Assembly (NCBI GenBank): GCA_035632955.1
Contig: DASQFU010000239.1
Span: 1-17,756, forward strand
Direction: 5' to 3'
Source: DASQFU01 sp035632955
GTDB taxonomy: Bacteria; Eisenbacteria; RBG-16-71-46
Length of the DNA stretch: 17,756 nt
The notes under the pieces are model-generated. The model saw nothing but the letters and a program-made list of their open reading frames with translations. It searched no databases and was not told the DNA's origin. Of the stretch, positions 1 through 6,705 are shown piece by piece. The translations under genes and the position numbers were made by a program. Every line of letters begins with the position of its first letter. Position 1 is the stretch's first letter.

Positions 1-609
1 GAGATCGACCACCACGTAGAGAGCGAACAGCACCGCGGCCGCCGCGACGAACCAGAGGAGCTTCTCCTTGAGCACGTGGATCAGCGCCTCGGGGTCTTCG
101 AGGAGACGCGGCTGGTCGGCGAGGACCCTCGCACCGAACCACGCCAGCACGGTGGACCACACGAACGATCCGAGGAGAGTCATGGTGGTGAAGGTCCGGA
201 ACGGCATGCGGGCGGCACCGGCGGGCAGCGAGACGAGATGCCGCACGACCGGGAGCAGACGGGCGAAGAAGATCCCGGCCGCCGAATAGCGGTTGATCCA
301 GCGTTCGGCCAGCAGCCACTTCTTCTCGGACAGGAAGACGTAGCGCCCGTAACGGAGGATCATGGGTCGGCCGAGCTTGGCCGCCACCGCGTAGGAGATC
401 GCGGAGCCGACCCATGACCCCAGCGTCGAGGCAAGCACGACCCCCCAGAAGCTCATGCGGCCCTGCTGCGCCCAGTAGGCCGCGGGGGGCACGACGATCT
501 CGCTCGGCAGCGGGAAGACCGTCGACTCGATCGCCATGAGAACGGCGACGCCCACATAGCCCCAGTCGTGGACGAGTTGGAACCAGAGTTTGAAGAGGGA
601 GTGGAACAT
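1..609 (-). CDS. DedA family (SNARE-associated/VTT) membrane protein, 3' end cut by window edge
   Basis: I translated this by hand from the ATG at 609; the frame stays open for 203 codons to base 1, so the C-terminus is missing. DedA proteins are inner-membrane proteins linked to lipid scrambling and membrane homeostasis. Visible family marks are E28 followed by the re-entrant motif FPLPSE (32-37), and the second conserved block FFARLLPVVRHLVSLPAG (114-131) with its invariant Arg and Pro. Hydrophobic segments surround both blocks and another lies near 190-203. A typical DedA is 200-220 residues, so only a few residues are lost. No Shine-Dalgarno site precedes the ATG, but a TAGAAT element lies 9 bases upstream, which suggests a leaderless message. 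It lies downstream of the metallo-beta-lactamase-fold gene on the same strand, with a repeat array in the gap. Confidence 0.93.
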   Translation of the reverse strand, partial: MFHSLFKLWFQLVHDWGYVGVAVLMAIESTVFPLPSEIVVPPAAYWAQQGRMSFWGVVLASTLGSWVGSAISYAVAAKLGRPMILRYGRYVFLSEKKWLLAERWINRYSAAGIFFARLLPVVRHLVSLPAGAARMPFRTFTTMTLLGSFVWSTVLAWFGARVLADQPRLLEDPEALIHVLKEKLLWFVAAAAVLFALYVVVDL

Positions 610-618
610 CGGCGGGTG

Positions 619-648
619 ATTCTAGCCGACCGCGCCGCGCGTCTCCAA
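619..648 (-). promoter_or_regulatory. Candidate sigma70-like promoter for dedA
   Basis: On the minus strand TTGGAG (643-648) and TAGAAT (619-624) are separated by 18 bases. The -10 matches the consensus at 5 of 6 positions and the -35 at 3 of 6. The start point would fall at about 612, only a few bases before the ATG at 609, consistent with leaderless translation and with the lack of a Shine-Dalgarno site. This is based on sequence only. Confidence 0.35.
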
Positions 649-687
649 AGGCCAGGGGCCGAGCGCGAACCGGAAGTGGGCCAGCGT

Positions 688-752
688 CCCGCTCAGCGGC
701 GGGCCGGCACCCCGCTCAGCGGCCGGCCGGCTCCCGCTCAGCGGCCGGCCGG
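688..752. repeat. Three tandem copies of a 20-bp GC-rich unit
   Basis: Units begin at 688, 711 and 733. The second and third are identical 20-mers (CCCGCTCAGCGGCCGGCCGG) and the first differs at one position. The spacing is 23 and 22 bases. Each unit carries a self-complementary GGCCGGCC-like core and, read on the minus strand, a TGA. The third copy encodes the last residues and stop codon of the upstream hydrolase (stop at 738-740). The array may act as a structured 3' end or arose by slippage; there is no T-run, so a classical terminator is unlikely. Confidence 0.8.
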
Positions 753-1616
753 CGCCGCGGCCGCGCTGGCAGGCACGGTCTCGGCCCAGGCGAAGTCGTC
801 GCCCGCGGCTGCGGGGCGCCCGAGCGCGATCGTGGGATCGTGCTCGAGACAGATCCAGGCGCCCTCGTTCGCCGCGCGCTCGAGCAGCGCGCGTTTCTCC
901 GTCATGGTCTCGATCGCGGCCACGTCGTAGCCCATGACAAACGGAACGCGGACGTGACTGTGCGTCGGAATCAGGTCGGCAACGAAATAGAGCACGCCTT
1001 CGTTTCCAGCGACCCGCACGAGCTGCTGGCCGCGCGTGTGGCCTTCGGCGGGGAACACCTCGAGCCCCGGCCACGGCGCCTGCGGGCCGTCCCAAAGTCG
1101 CAGCACGCCGGCCGACATCAACGGCTCGAAGTTCTCCGGAAGGTAGGACGCGCGCTCGCGCGGGTTGGGGCGCTGCGCGTTCTCCCAGTTGCGCCGCTGC
1201 ACGTAGTAACGCGCGCGCGGCAGGCGGGGGACCAGCGTGCCGCCCTGGTTTCGCGTCGAGCCGCCGGCGTGATCGAAGTGCAGGTGGGTCAGAAGCACGT
1301 CCGTCACGTCCTCGACCCCGAGGCTGAGCGCCGCCAGCGAGCGTTCGAGCGAATGCGCTTCATGGCTGACGCCATAGATGTCCGCCCACTTCGGCGCCAG
1401 TTTGTCACCGATGCCATCGTCGACCAGGATGCGCCGCCCCTCTCCCTCCACCAGCAGGCATCGCATCGCGAGCGCGATGCGGTTCCGCTCGTCGGGCGGG
1501 TGGGCTCTGCTCCAGATCGTCCTGGGGATGGAGCCGAACATCGCCCCGCCATCGAGTCGGAGGGCGCCGGTTTCGAGCGTGTGAAGGGTCCAGGGACCGA
1601 GCGTCAACGAGGGCAT
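738..1616 (-). CDS. MBL-fold metallo-hydrolase (lactonase/glyoxalase-II-like)
   Basis: The 292-residue protein is a metallo-beta-lactamase-fold hydrolase, a cytoplasmic dinuclear-zinc enzyme with no signal peptide. The metal site is complete: HLHFDH at 111-116, His193 in EGHTRGQQ, Asp214 in VADLIPT and His259 in CLEHDP. This arrangement resembles the AttM/AiiA-like and related esterase branch, but the substrate cannot be read from the sequence. The first ATG at 1616 gives a natural N-terminus (MPSLTLGPWTLHTL). Only a weak GGAAGG lies upstream, too far to be a convincing ribosome site. The last roughly 20 residues are Ala/Pro-rich and run into the tandem repeat at 688-752, so the tail is probably not conserved. 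The same-strand neighbour downstream is dedA. An upstream terminator at 1663-1700 separates it from the DUF4114-type gene. Confidence 0.9.
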   Translation of the reverse strand: MPSLTLGPWTLHTLETGALRLDGGAMFGSIPRTIWSRAHPPDERNRIALAMRCLLVEGEGRRILVDDGIGDKLAPKWADIYGVSHEAHSLERSLAALSLGVEDVTDVLLTHLHFDHAGGSTRNQGGTLVPRLPRARYYVQRRNWENAQRPNPRERASYLPENFEPLMSAGVLRLWDGPQAPWPGLEVFPAEGHTRGQQLVRVAGNEGVLYFVADLIPTHSHVRVPFVMGYDVAAIETMTEKRALLERAANEGAWICLEHDPTIALGRPAAAGDDFAWAETVPASAAAAPAGR

Positions 1617-1662
1617 GCGAGCGAGGATGCCGCACGCCTTCCGGCACCGTCAAATCACAAGG

Positions 1663-1700
1663 CCGCCGCGGCGCTCGGTGAATCGAGCGCGACGCGGCGG
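1663..1700 (-). terminator. Intrinsic terminator after the DUF4114-type gene
   Basis: An 8-bp stem (CCGCCGCG/CGCGGCGG) encloses a 7-bp stem (GCGCTCG/CGAGCGC) with a 6-base loop and a two-base bulge. On the minus strand it is followed by a T-richer stretch (CCTTGTGATTTG). It lies about 20 bases beyond the stop codon at 1720-1722. Confidence 0.75.
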
Positions 1701-1719
1701 TCTGCACGTAGAAGTCGGA

Positions 1720-2478
1720 TTAGCGGTAACGCGCTTTCAGACTGCCGAAGGTGACCATCTCGACCGGGGTCGCGCCGAACGCCGTGACTTCGAACACGAG
1801 ATCGTTGAAATCGTTGTCGGTGCCCGAGCAGCATGCGCTGGGAACCGCGCCACTGTCGAGATCTTCGAAGCACACGAGCCAGGTGTTGGGTTGCGTCCAG
1901 GCCGAGATGTCGAAGATCAGCGCCTGCACGTCGCCGTTGGTCGGGGCGTGGAGGGCTCCGCTGCCATCGGGCCCGATGTCGTTGTAGAGCCGATTGGTGA
2001 AGAACAGCTCCGGATCGGGCGCGTTCTCGACCGAGTTGGGGCCGTTGGGATTGAGATAGAACCCGAACTTCCGATTAGGATGATCGAAGCTGATGACGGT
2101 CATCGCGCCCTGGCCGGCAGGGCCATCGAACACGACGCCGTCGTCGACGCCGTCGATCACCGGCGGCAGGTCCCCTTCGATGTACCAGCCGAGCACGTTG
2201 TGGTTCGCGTTCCCGGCCACCTCGCGAATCATCAGCGCCGAGAACTGCTGATCGACCCAGAACCAGGGATCCGGCTCACCGATATTGGCCCCCAGGTAGT
2301 CGTTCGTGATCGTGATCCGGCCGGCGCCGTACCTATTGTCGACGATCGTCTGGAGCGTCTGAGGCCCGTCCCAGGAGGTGCCGAACGAAACCGGCACCTG
2401 GGCGGCGGCTGGGGTACTGAGCGTCGCAGCGGCCAGAGCCGCCACCAACCAACCCAAGGTGTAACGATGTGCCTTCAT
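1720..2478 (-). CDS. Secreted protein with DUF4114-type domain and C-terminal tag-like motif
   Basis: The start at 2478 is chosen because GGAG (2485-2488) lies 6 bases upstream and the resulting 252-residue protein opens with a clean signal peptide: Lys/His/Arg, a hydrophobic core at 8-21, then a likely cleavage after the AAA at 24-26. A longer open frame reaches 2583 but would bury the signal. The mature part is acidic and rich in Asn, Asp and Pro. Near its end lies DNDFNDLVFEV (221-231), the signature of DUF4114, a domain found in secreted, often calcium-binding proteins; the Asp-rich loop could bind a metal. The last 16 residues, TP-VEMV-TFGSLKARYR, match the pattern that ends the gene at 4598-5206. 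It is monocistronic between its own terminator and a long upstream spacer. Extracytoplasmic location is well supported; the role is unknown. Confidence 0.85.
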   Translation of the reverse strand: MKAHRYTLGWLVAALAAATLSTPAAAQVPVSFGTSWDGPQTLQTIVDNRYGAGRITITNDYLGANIGEPDPWFWVDQQFSALMIREVAGNANHNVLGWYIEGDLPPVIDGVDDGVVFDGPAGQGAMTVISFDHPNRKFGFYLNPNGPNSVENAPDPELFFTNRLYNDIGPDGSGALHAPTNGDVQALIFDISAWTQPNTWLVCFEDLDSGAVPSACCSGTDNDFNDLVFEVTAFGATPVEMVTFGSLKARYR

Positions 2479-3021
2479 GGTGATCTCCGAGGTGCACGCC
2501 AAGAGCAATCGAGCTGGGAGACGGTGGACGAGGGACCTTGACCGGTCCCGCCGCATCCGGCAATGGAGGCGCAGAACATCCAATGCGTACTAACGTTAGC
2601 ATGCTGACCTAAAGTGACGCTATAACAATCTGCTGGTTCGATTCCTCCTTTCGGACGTCCACCCAAAGGGCGGCGTTCTCTAACCAAGGCCCGCTAGGCC
2701 CAAGTCCATGTAAATCCTCGCCTCATGCTTGAAAAACGGAGCCTTGATCCCCCTGCCAAAGGAGGGATTTGCCTCGACTGCGTTTTCCTGAAGAACAGCA
2801 CCGCCCACTCCTGTCGCATCGCGGCCGCGCGCTTCTGGAACGTTCCTAGTTTGTGTCGCTTCGCGGCTTTGGCCGTCACTGGCCCGCGAATAAAGGCGGC
2901 ATTTCCCGGACTTAGCTTGGAATCATCTCTCCTGCCGGGCGCACGGGCGGAAACCACCGTCCGCGCGACCGCCTAGCTTTCGCAAGAGACGCTCCAAGAC
3001 TGGAGTGCCGGTGCCAATGAA
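2479..3021. other. Gene-poor spacer with hairpins and a tRNA-like T-arm sequence
   Basis: I see no convincing gene here. Short open frames exist on both strands (2725-2976 plus; 2694-2957 minus) but have no homology I recognise and no ribosome site. The stretch is less GC-rich than its flanks. It contains the palindrome CTAACGTTAG (2590-2599), AGCATGCT (2597-2604), an exact tRNA T-arm-like GGTTCGATTCC on the plus strand near 2635-2645, a hairpin at 2747-2768 and a longer hairpin at 2940-2967. The promoter of the DUF4114-type gene should lie in the part nearest 2480-2640, but no clear -35/-10 pair stands out. An unannotated small RNA or a decayed gene is possible. Confidence 0.5.
2940..2967 (+). 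other. GC-rich stem-loop of unknown role
   Basis: An 11-base arm (CGCACGGGCGG) pairs with CCGTCCGCGCG across a 6-base AAACCA loop, with one mismatch and one G-T pair. It lies in the gene-poor spacer. It could be a terminator for an unrecognised transcript or part of a structured RNA. There is no T-run on either side. Confidence 0.4.
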
Positions 3022-3051
3022 ACGGCCCCCTCGAGTCTGCGAGGGGGCCGT
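3022..3051 (-). terminator. Intrinsic terminator after the lipoprotein gene
   Basis: A perfect 12-bp stem, ACGGCCCCCTCG/CGAGGGGGCCGT, with a 6-base loop starts about 38 bases after the stop codon at 3090. On the minus strand it is followed by TTCATT, a short T-rich tail. Confidence 0.8.
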
Positions 3052-3089
3052 CCGTCGCCCGATCGTTGCCGAGCCAGAGGTACGTGCTT

Positions 3090-4418
3090 TCAGACGCGGC
3101 CGCTCGCAAGCCGGGCGACGGTGTGACGTAGCCGTGCGGCTGCCGCTTTCGTCGTCGCGAGATCGTGAACCTCGGCAGCCGCCAGGACGGCCCTCAACTC
3201 GGCCTCCACGGAAGCGGCTTCGGACGAAGTGAGTCGATCACGAGTCCACTTGATGGCCACGACATCGCCCATGACCGCGTCCGAATCATCGGCGGCCTCG
3301 TCGACCAGGAGCTGACGGACCCAGAGCTCGATCAGGGCGATGTCGACTTCGGCCCGTGGGCGGTGACGAAGCTGGAGGTCGAGCGTCGCACGAGCGACAT
3401 CGATGCTCGCCTGACGCGCACCCGCCACCTGCCTGGCGGCGACGGCGCCAACGAGCCTGCTTTGTGCTTCGTTCATCTGGTCGCGCAGCATCGGCGGCAC
3501 CTGACCCGCCTGGAAGGAGTTCCAAGCCGCAGTGATCTCGTCGGTGGTGGCCGAGGCCGAGTTCCATGCTCCGGACTCGGCCGCATCGAAGATACTCGCC
3601 GCGCCGCTCCAGAGGGTCCCGAGCTCGGCTGGCATCGGTCCAGGGAGCGCATCGGTCGGTACCGCCAGGGCCACGGCCTCGAGGTCGGTCCCGGAACCGG
3701 TCGAGAACTCGCCGTAGCCCGGGGCGAACGTCTTGCTTTCCTGCAATCCGTCCAGATGGAGCTCCAACGTCACGACGGCGCCGCTGACCGGCCCTCGCGG
3801 GCCGTTCACCGTCACGCCGATGGACTGAACGGTGACCTGTTCGAACACGGACTCGCAGATGTTCTCGGGCCGCCAGACATCGCCGACCTGCGGGCTGCCC
3901 GCCATGATCATCCCGGCCGGCCCGTCCACGCCCGCGAGCCACGTGCCGTCAGTGTCGGCGATTCGCCCGTCTTCGTAGTTGAATACATCTTCGCCGAAAT
4001 ACCAGACCGCCCCGTCATCCCCTTGCGCGTACCAGTCCAGCGCGACCTCGTGGATCCGTCCACCGATGAACGCAACGTACTGAGAGACCAGGGTCTCGAC
4101 AGCCTGTCCGTTCCAGTTGATGACTCGAGTTTCGGACATGAGCGTGACTTCCACGCGGAGCGGAACTCCGTCCACGTTGCCCAACAGGAGGACTCGGTGT
4201 TGCGTGAGGACCGGAAACAGCGGATTGGTCACGTTCGTGGGATTCGAGAACGGCGGCGGGACGAGGTCCACGCGCTGGCTGTCGGGGGCCAGGTTCAGGT
4301 TGGCGCAGGAGAGATCGGGCTCGTCGGGCTGAGTCGCGCTCTTGCCGCCACAGCTCACGAGGGCGATCGCCAGCAGCGTCGCGACGACGATCGAAATGAT
4401 GATGATCCGGGTCTTCAC
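3090..4418 (-). CDS. Lipoprotein with conserved YFGEDV-type domain and helical C-terminal region
   Basis: The GTG at 4418 is the likely start: a GGAGG (4425-4429) sits 6 bases upstream and the next residues form a lipoprotein signal (KTR, Ile/Val/Ala/Leu core, lipobox LVSC with Cys23). An in-frame ATG at 4628 would bury this signal. The 442-residue product should be lipid-anchored. Residues 60-240 match a family of uncharacterised secreted proteins known mostly from actinobacteria and other soil bacteria. Marks are NPLFPV (65-70), DWYAQGDDGAVWYFGEDV (128-145), YEDG (148-151), the W-AGVDGPAGMIM block (160-172) and a late FAPGYGEF (231-238). Residues about 265-440 are predicted helical, rich in Ala, Glu, Arg and Leu, with no family I recognise; this may be an added adaptor or stalk. 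It is monocistronic with its own terminator. No enzymatic role is evident. Confidence 0.85.
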   Translation of the reverse strand: MKTRIIIISIVVATLLAIALVSCGGKSATQPDEPDLSCANLNLAPDSQRVDLVPPPFSNPTNVTNPLFPVLTQHRVLLLGNVDGVPLRVEVTLMSETRVINWNGQAVETLVSQYVAFIGGRIHEVALDWYAQGDDGAVWYFGEDVFNYEDGRIADTDGTWLAGVDGPAGMIMAGSPQVGDVWRPENICESVFEQVTVQSIGVTVNGPRGPVSGAVVTLELHLDGLQESKTFAPGYGEFSTGSGTDLEAVALAVPTDALPGPMPAELGTLWSGAASIFDAAESGAWNSASATTDEITAAWNSFQAGQVPPMLRDQMNEAQSRLVGAVAARQVAGARQASIDVARATLDLQLRHRPRAEVDIALIELWVRQLLVDEAADDSDAVMGDVVAIKWTRDRLTSSEAASVEAELRAVLAAAEVHDLATTKAAAARLRHTVARLASGRV

Positions 4419-4424
4419 GTGAAT

Positions 4425-4429
4425 CCTCC
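4425..4429 (-). promoter_or_regulatory. Shine-Dalgarno site fixing a GTG start
   Basis: A GGAGG on the minus strand stands 6 bases before the GTG at 4416-4418. It decides the start of the lipoprotein gene in favour of GTG and against the upstream in-frame ATG. Confidence 0.8.
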
Positions 4430-4543
4430 GTTGTCCGATGCGGGGCGCGCCTATGGCGCCACGTTCGGGAATGGAACAGGCGAGTCGGAGGATCTGTGAC
4501 AGCTCACGAAATGCTGGTGGCGAATCTCCTTCGCACGAAATAC

Positions 4544-4574
4544 GTCGACCACCCCCAGATTGGAGGTGGTCGAC
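4544..4574 (-). terminator. Intrinsic terminator after the PPC-like gene
   Basis: GTCGACCACC pairs perfectly with GGTGGTCGAC, and the stem extends by two more pairs after one mismatch, with a short loop. It starts about 24 bases beyond the stop codon at 4598. The minus-strand sequence after it is GTATTTCGTG, a weak T tract. Confidence 0.7.
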
Positions 4575-4597
4575 GCGAACCAGAGGGTCACTCCATA

Positions 4598-5206
4598 TCA
4601 GCGATAGATCAGCTTCAGCCGCCCCCAAGTGTCGCTCGTAGCGGGCGTCGCCGTGTCACAGAAGGCGCAGCCGGCGAGCTGGATCGTGTAGTTGTTGAAG
4701 CTCGAGACGACGCCGGCATTGCTCCAGCCGCTGACCGGTCCCGGAGCTCCCGCCCCATCTGGCGATCTCTGCGTTCCAACGCTGGGCGGATTCCAGATCG
4801 GCGCGGCGCCGTTCAAGGCATCGTCACCGCTCGGGCTCACCGCGAGATAGTAAGTGCCGGCCAACGTCACTCCCGGTCCGACGTTCGTCTGGCCCCCGGT
4901 GCATCCATCGTTGCCCCGCACACCGTTGGCAGCGACGTCGAACAACCACAGGTCGTTATTGTCGAACGCGACGCAGTTGAGGGACGCGACGAAGGCTTGC
5001 GGGTCGGAAACCCGAATGCAATACATGTCCTGATCGTTGTTGGCGGCCAGCGTTCCCTGGATCACCGTCAACGCCCCGGCGCCGATCGTGGTTTGAGCGG
5101 ACGCGGGGAGATTACCGGCATCGCCGATTTCGAACCACGGGGCGGCCGGCGCCGAAGACGCGCACAAGAGCAGGGCGACACTGAACACCGAGGTACGAAG
5201 CATCAT
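4598..5206 (-). CDS. Secreted PPC-like domain protein with C-terminal tag-like motif
   Basis: The start at 5206 is supported by GGAGG (5214-5218), 7 bases upstream; a second ATG follows directly at 5203. The 202-residue product has a signal peptide (core VFSVALLLCASSAPA, cleavage near residues 21-22). The mature N-terminus, GDAGNLPASAQ (28-38), with later GTL-NNDQDMYCIRV (51-66), DNNDLWLFD (82-90) and AGTYYLAVSP (116-125), resembles the bacterial pre-peptidase C-terminal (PPC)/DVUA0089-like beta-sandwich of secreted proteins. Five or six Cys suggest disulfides. The protein ends TP-ATSD-TWGRLKLIYR, the same spacing pattern as the DUF4114-type protein at 1720-2478. It follows lpdA by about 90 bases on the same strand, so partial read-through is possible, but function is unlikely to be linked to the TCA cycle. 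Confidence 0.82.
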   Translation of the reverse strand: MMLRTSVFSVALLLCASSAPAAPWFEIGDAGNLPASAQTTIGAGALTVIQGTLAANNDQDMYCIRVSDPQAFVASLNCVAFDNNDLWLFDVAANGVRGNDGCTGGQTNVGPGVTLAGTYYLAVSPSGDDALNGAAPIWNPPSVGTQRSPDGAGAPGPVSGWSNAGVVSSFNNYTIQLAGCAFCDTATPATSDTWGRLKLIYR

Positions 5207-5296
5207 GGGGCGACCTCCGAAGTCCAAGCAGGATGGAGAAACGCGGTCAGCCGAACGACGGCCTGAATGGTAGCAGCTCGCCGGGGCACACCGAAA

Positions 5297-6694
5297 TCAG
5301 GCGTGGATCGCGCGGCCTGCGACCGCGAGCGCCGCTTCCTTCACGGCCTCCGGGAGCGTCGGGTGCGCATGGACGGAGCGGGCGACGTCCTCGGCGCTCG
5401 CGCCCAGCTCCATCGCCACCGCCAGCTCGGCGATCAGGTCGCTCGCGCGCGGGCCGAGAATGTGGGCGCCGAGAATCCGATCCGTGCGGCGGTCGGCGAC
5501 GATCTTGACCTGGCCGTCCCGCTCGCCCATCGCCTTGGCGCGCCCATTGGCGAGGAACGGGAAGGTGCCAACGGCGACGTCCTGACCGCGCTCCCGCGCC
5601 TCCTCTTCGGAGAGTCCGACGCTCGCCAGCTCGGGCCACGTGTAGACGACGTTGGGAACGCATTCGTAGGCAACGTGGCCGGGCTGGCCGGCCATGAGTT
5701 CGACGGCGGCGATTCCCTCCTCCTCCGCCTTGTGCGCGAGCATCGGCCCGGCGATCACGTCGCCAATCGCGTGGATCCCCGGAACCTGCGTCCGGTAGTG
5801 CTCGTCCACGATCACGCGACCTCTCTCGTCCAAGCCTACCCCCGCCTCGCGCGCGCCGAGCCCCTCGGTGTAGGGACGCCGCCCGACCGCCACCAGCAGC
5901 ACGTCGCAGCGCTCTTCGCGCTCGCCGTCCTTGCCCGCGACCGTCACCCGCACCTCGTCGCCATCGACCTCCGCTGCGCGCGCGGAAGTCTCGAACTGGA
6001 ACCTCATGCCTTGCTTCTCCAGAACGCGCTGCAGCAATCCGGCGCTCTGACGGTCCATGCCCGGCAGCGCGCAGTCCAGGTATTCGAGAACCCGAACTTC
6101 GGTGCCGAGCCGCATCCACACCGAGCCAAGCTCGAGGCCGATCGCTCCCGCGCCGACGACGATCATGCGGCGCGGCACCGCCGCGAGCGTCAACGCGTCG
6201 GTCGAATGCACGATACGGCGGCCGTCGTAGGCCACGCCCTTGAGCGCGATTGGCTTGCTCCCGGTCGCGATCAGGATGCGTTCGGTGCGCAGCGTCCGGC
6301 TCCCCGAGTCTCCGGACACCTCGATCTGGTTCGGCCCGACGATCCGCCCTGTGCCCTGGACGCGCTCGATCTGGTTCTTGCGGAACAGCCCCTCGACGCC
6401 GCGGGTCAGCTCGCGAACCACCTGGTCCTTGCGCTTCTGCATCACCGGAAGATCGAGGTCGACGGTCGCGCGGATGCCGTGAGCCGCGAGCCCGTGACGC
6501 GCGTGCGCGAAGTGCTCGCTCGAATCCAGCAGGGCTTTGCTCGGGATGCAGCCCACGTTGAGGCACGTGCCGCCGAGCGTCGGATATCTCTCGACGCAGG
6601 CGGTGCGGAACCCGAGCTGGGCGGCGCGGATCGCGGCCACGTAGCCGCCGGGGCCCGAGCCGATCACCACCAGGTCGAACGCAGCGTCGGCCAT
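5297..6694 (-). CDS. lpdA: Dihydrolipoyl dehydrogenase (E3)
   Basis: This is the FAD-dependent E3 subunit that reoxidises dihydrolipoyl groups with NAD+ for the 2-oxoglutarate dehydrogenase complex, and probably other lipoyl complexes. From the ATG at 6694 it is 465 residues, the normal length. It has the FAD-binding GSGPGGY (12-18), the redox disulfide GGTCLNVGCIPSK (Cys44, Cys49), an NAD-binding VVGAGAIGLELGSVW block, the second FAD motif HAIGDVIAGPMLAHKAEEEG, and the C-terminal His-Glu pair in HAHPTLPEA. A GTG at 6709 is an alternative start that would overlap the odhB stop as GTGA; the ATG gives the more usual MADAAFDLVVIG start. It is the third gene of sucA-odhB-lpdA and is probably translated by coupling, because no strong ribosome site is visible. 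Confidence 0.97.
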   Translation of the reverse strand: MADAAFDLVVIGSGPGGYVAAIRAAQLGFRTACVERYPTLGGTCLNVGCIPSKALLDSSEHFAHARHGLAAHGIRATVDLDLPVMQKRKDQVVRELTRGVEGLFRKNQIERVQGTGRIVGPNQIEVSGDSGSRTLRTERILIATGSKPIALKGVAYDGRRIVHSTDALTLAAVPRRMIVVGAGAIGLELGSVWMRLGTEVRVLEYLDCALPGMDRQSAGLLQRVLEKQGMRFQFETSARAAEVDGDEVRVTVAGKDGEREERCDVLLVAVGRRPYTEGLGAREAGVGLDERGRVIVDEHYRTQVPGIHAIGDVIAGPMLAHKAEEEGIAAVELMAGQPGHVAYECVPNVVYTWPELASVGLSEEEARERGQDVAVGTFPFLANGRAKAMGERDGQVKIVADRRTDRILGAHILGPRASDLIAELAVAMELGASAEDVARSVHAHPTLPEAVKEAALAVAGRAIHA

Positions 6695-6705
6695 GGCGGG
6701 CGGCG

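Noticed and set aside
688..752. Tandem repeat as a CRISPR array
   Set aside because: The spacers are only 2-3 bases long, there are just three units and no cas genes are present.
2580..2665. A complete tRNA gene around the T-arm-like sequence
   Set aside because: The T-stem has two mismatches and no acceptor partner, D-arm or anticodon arm can be found.
2694..2976. Overlapping 83- and 87-codon open frames
   Set aside because: Neither has a ribosome site, a recognisable domain or a plausible neighbour relationship.
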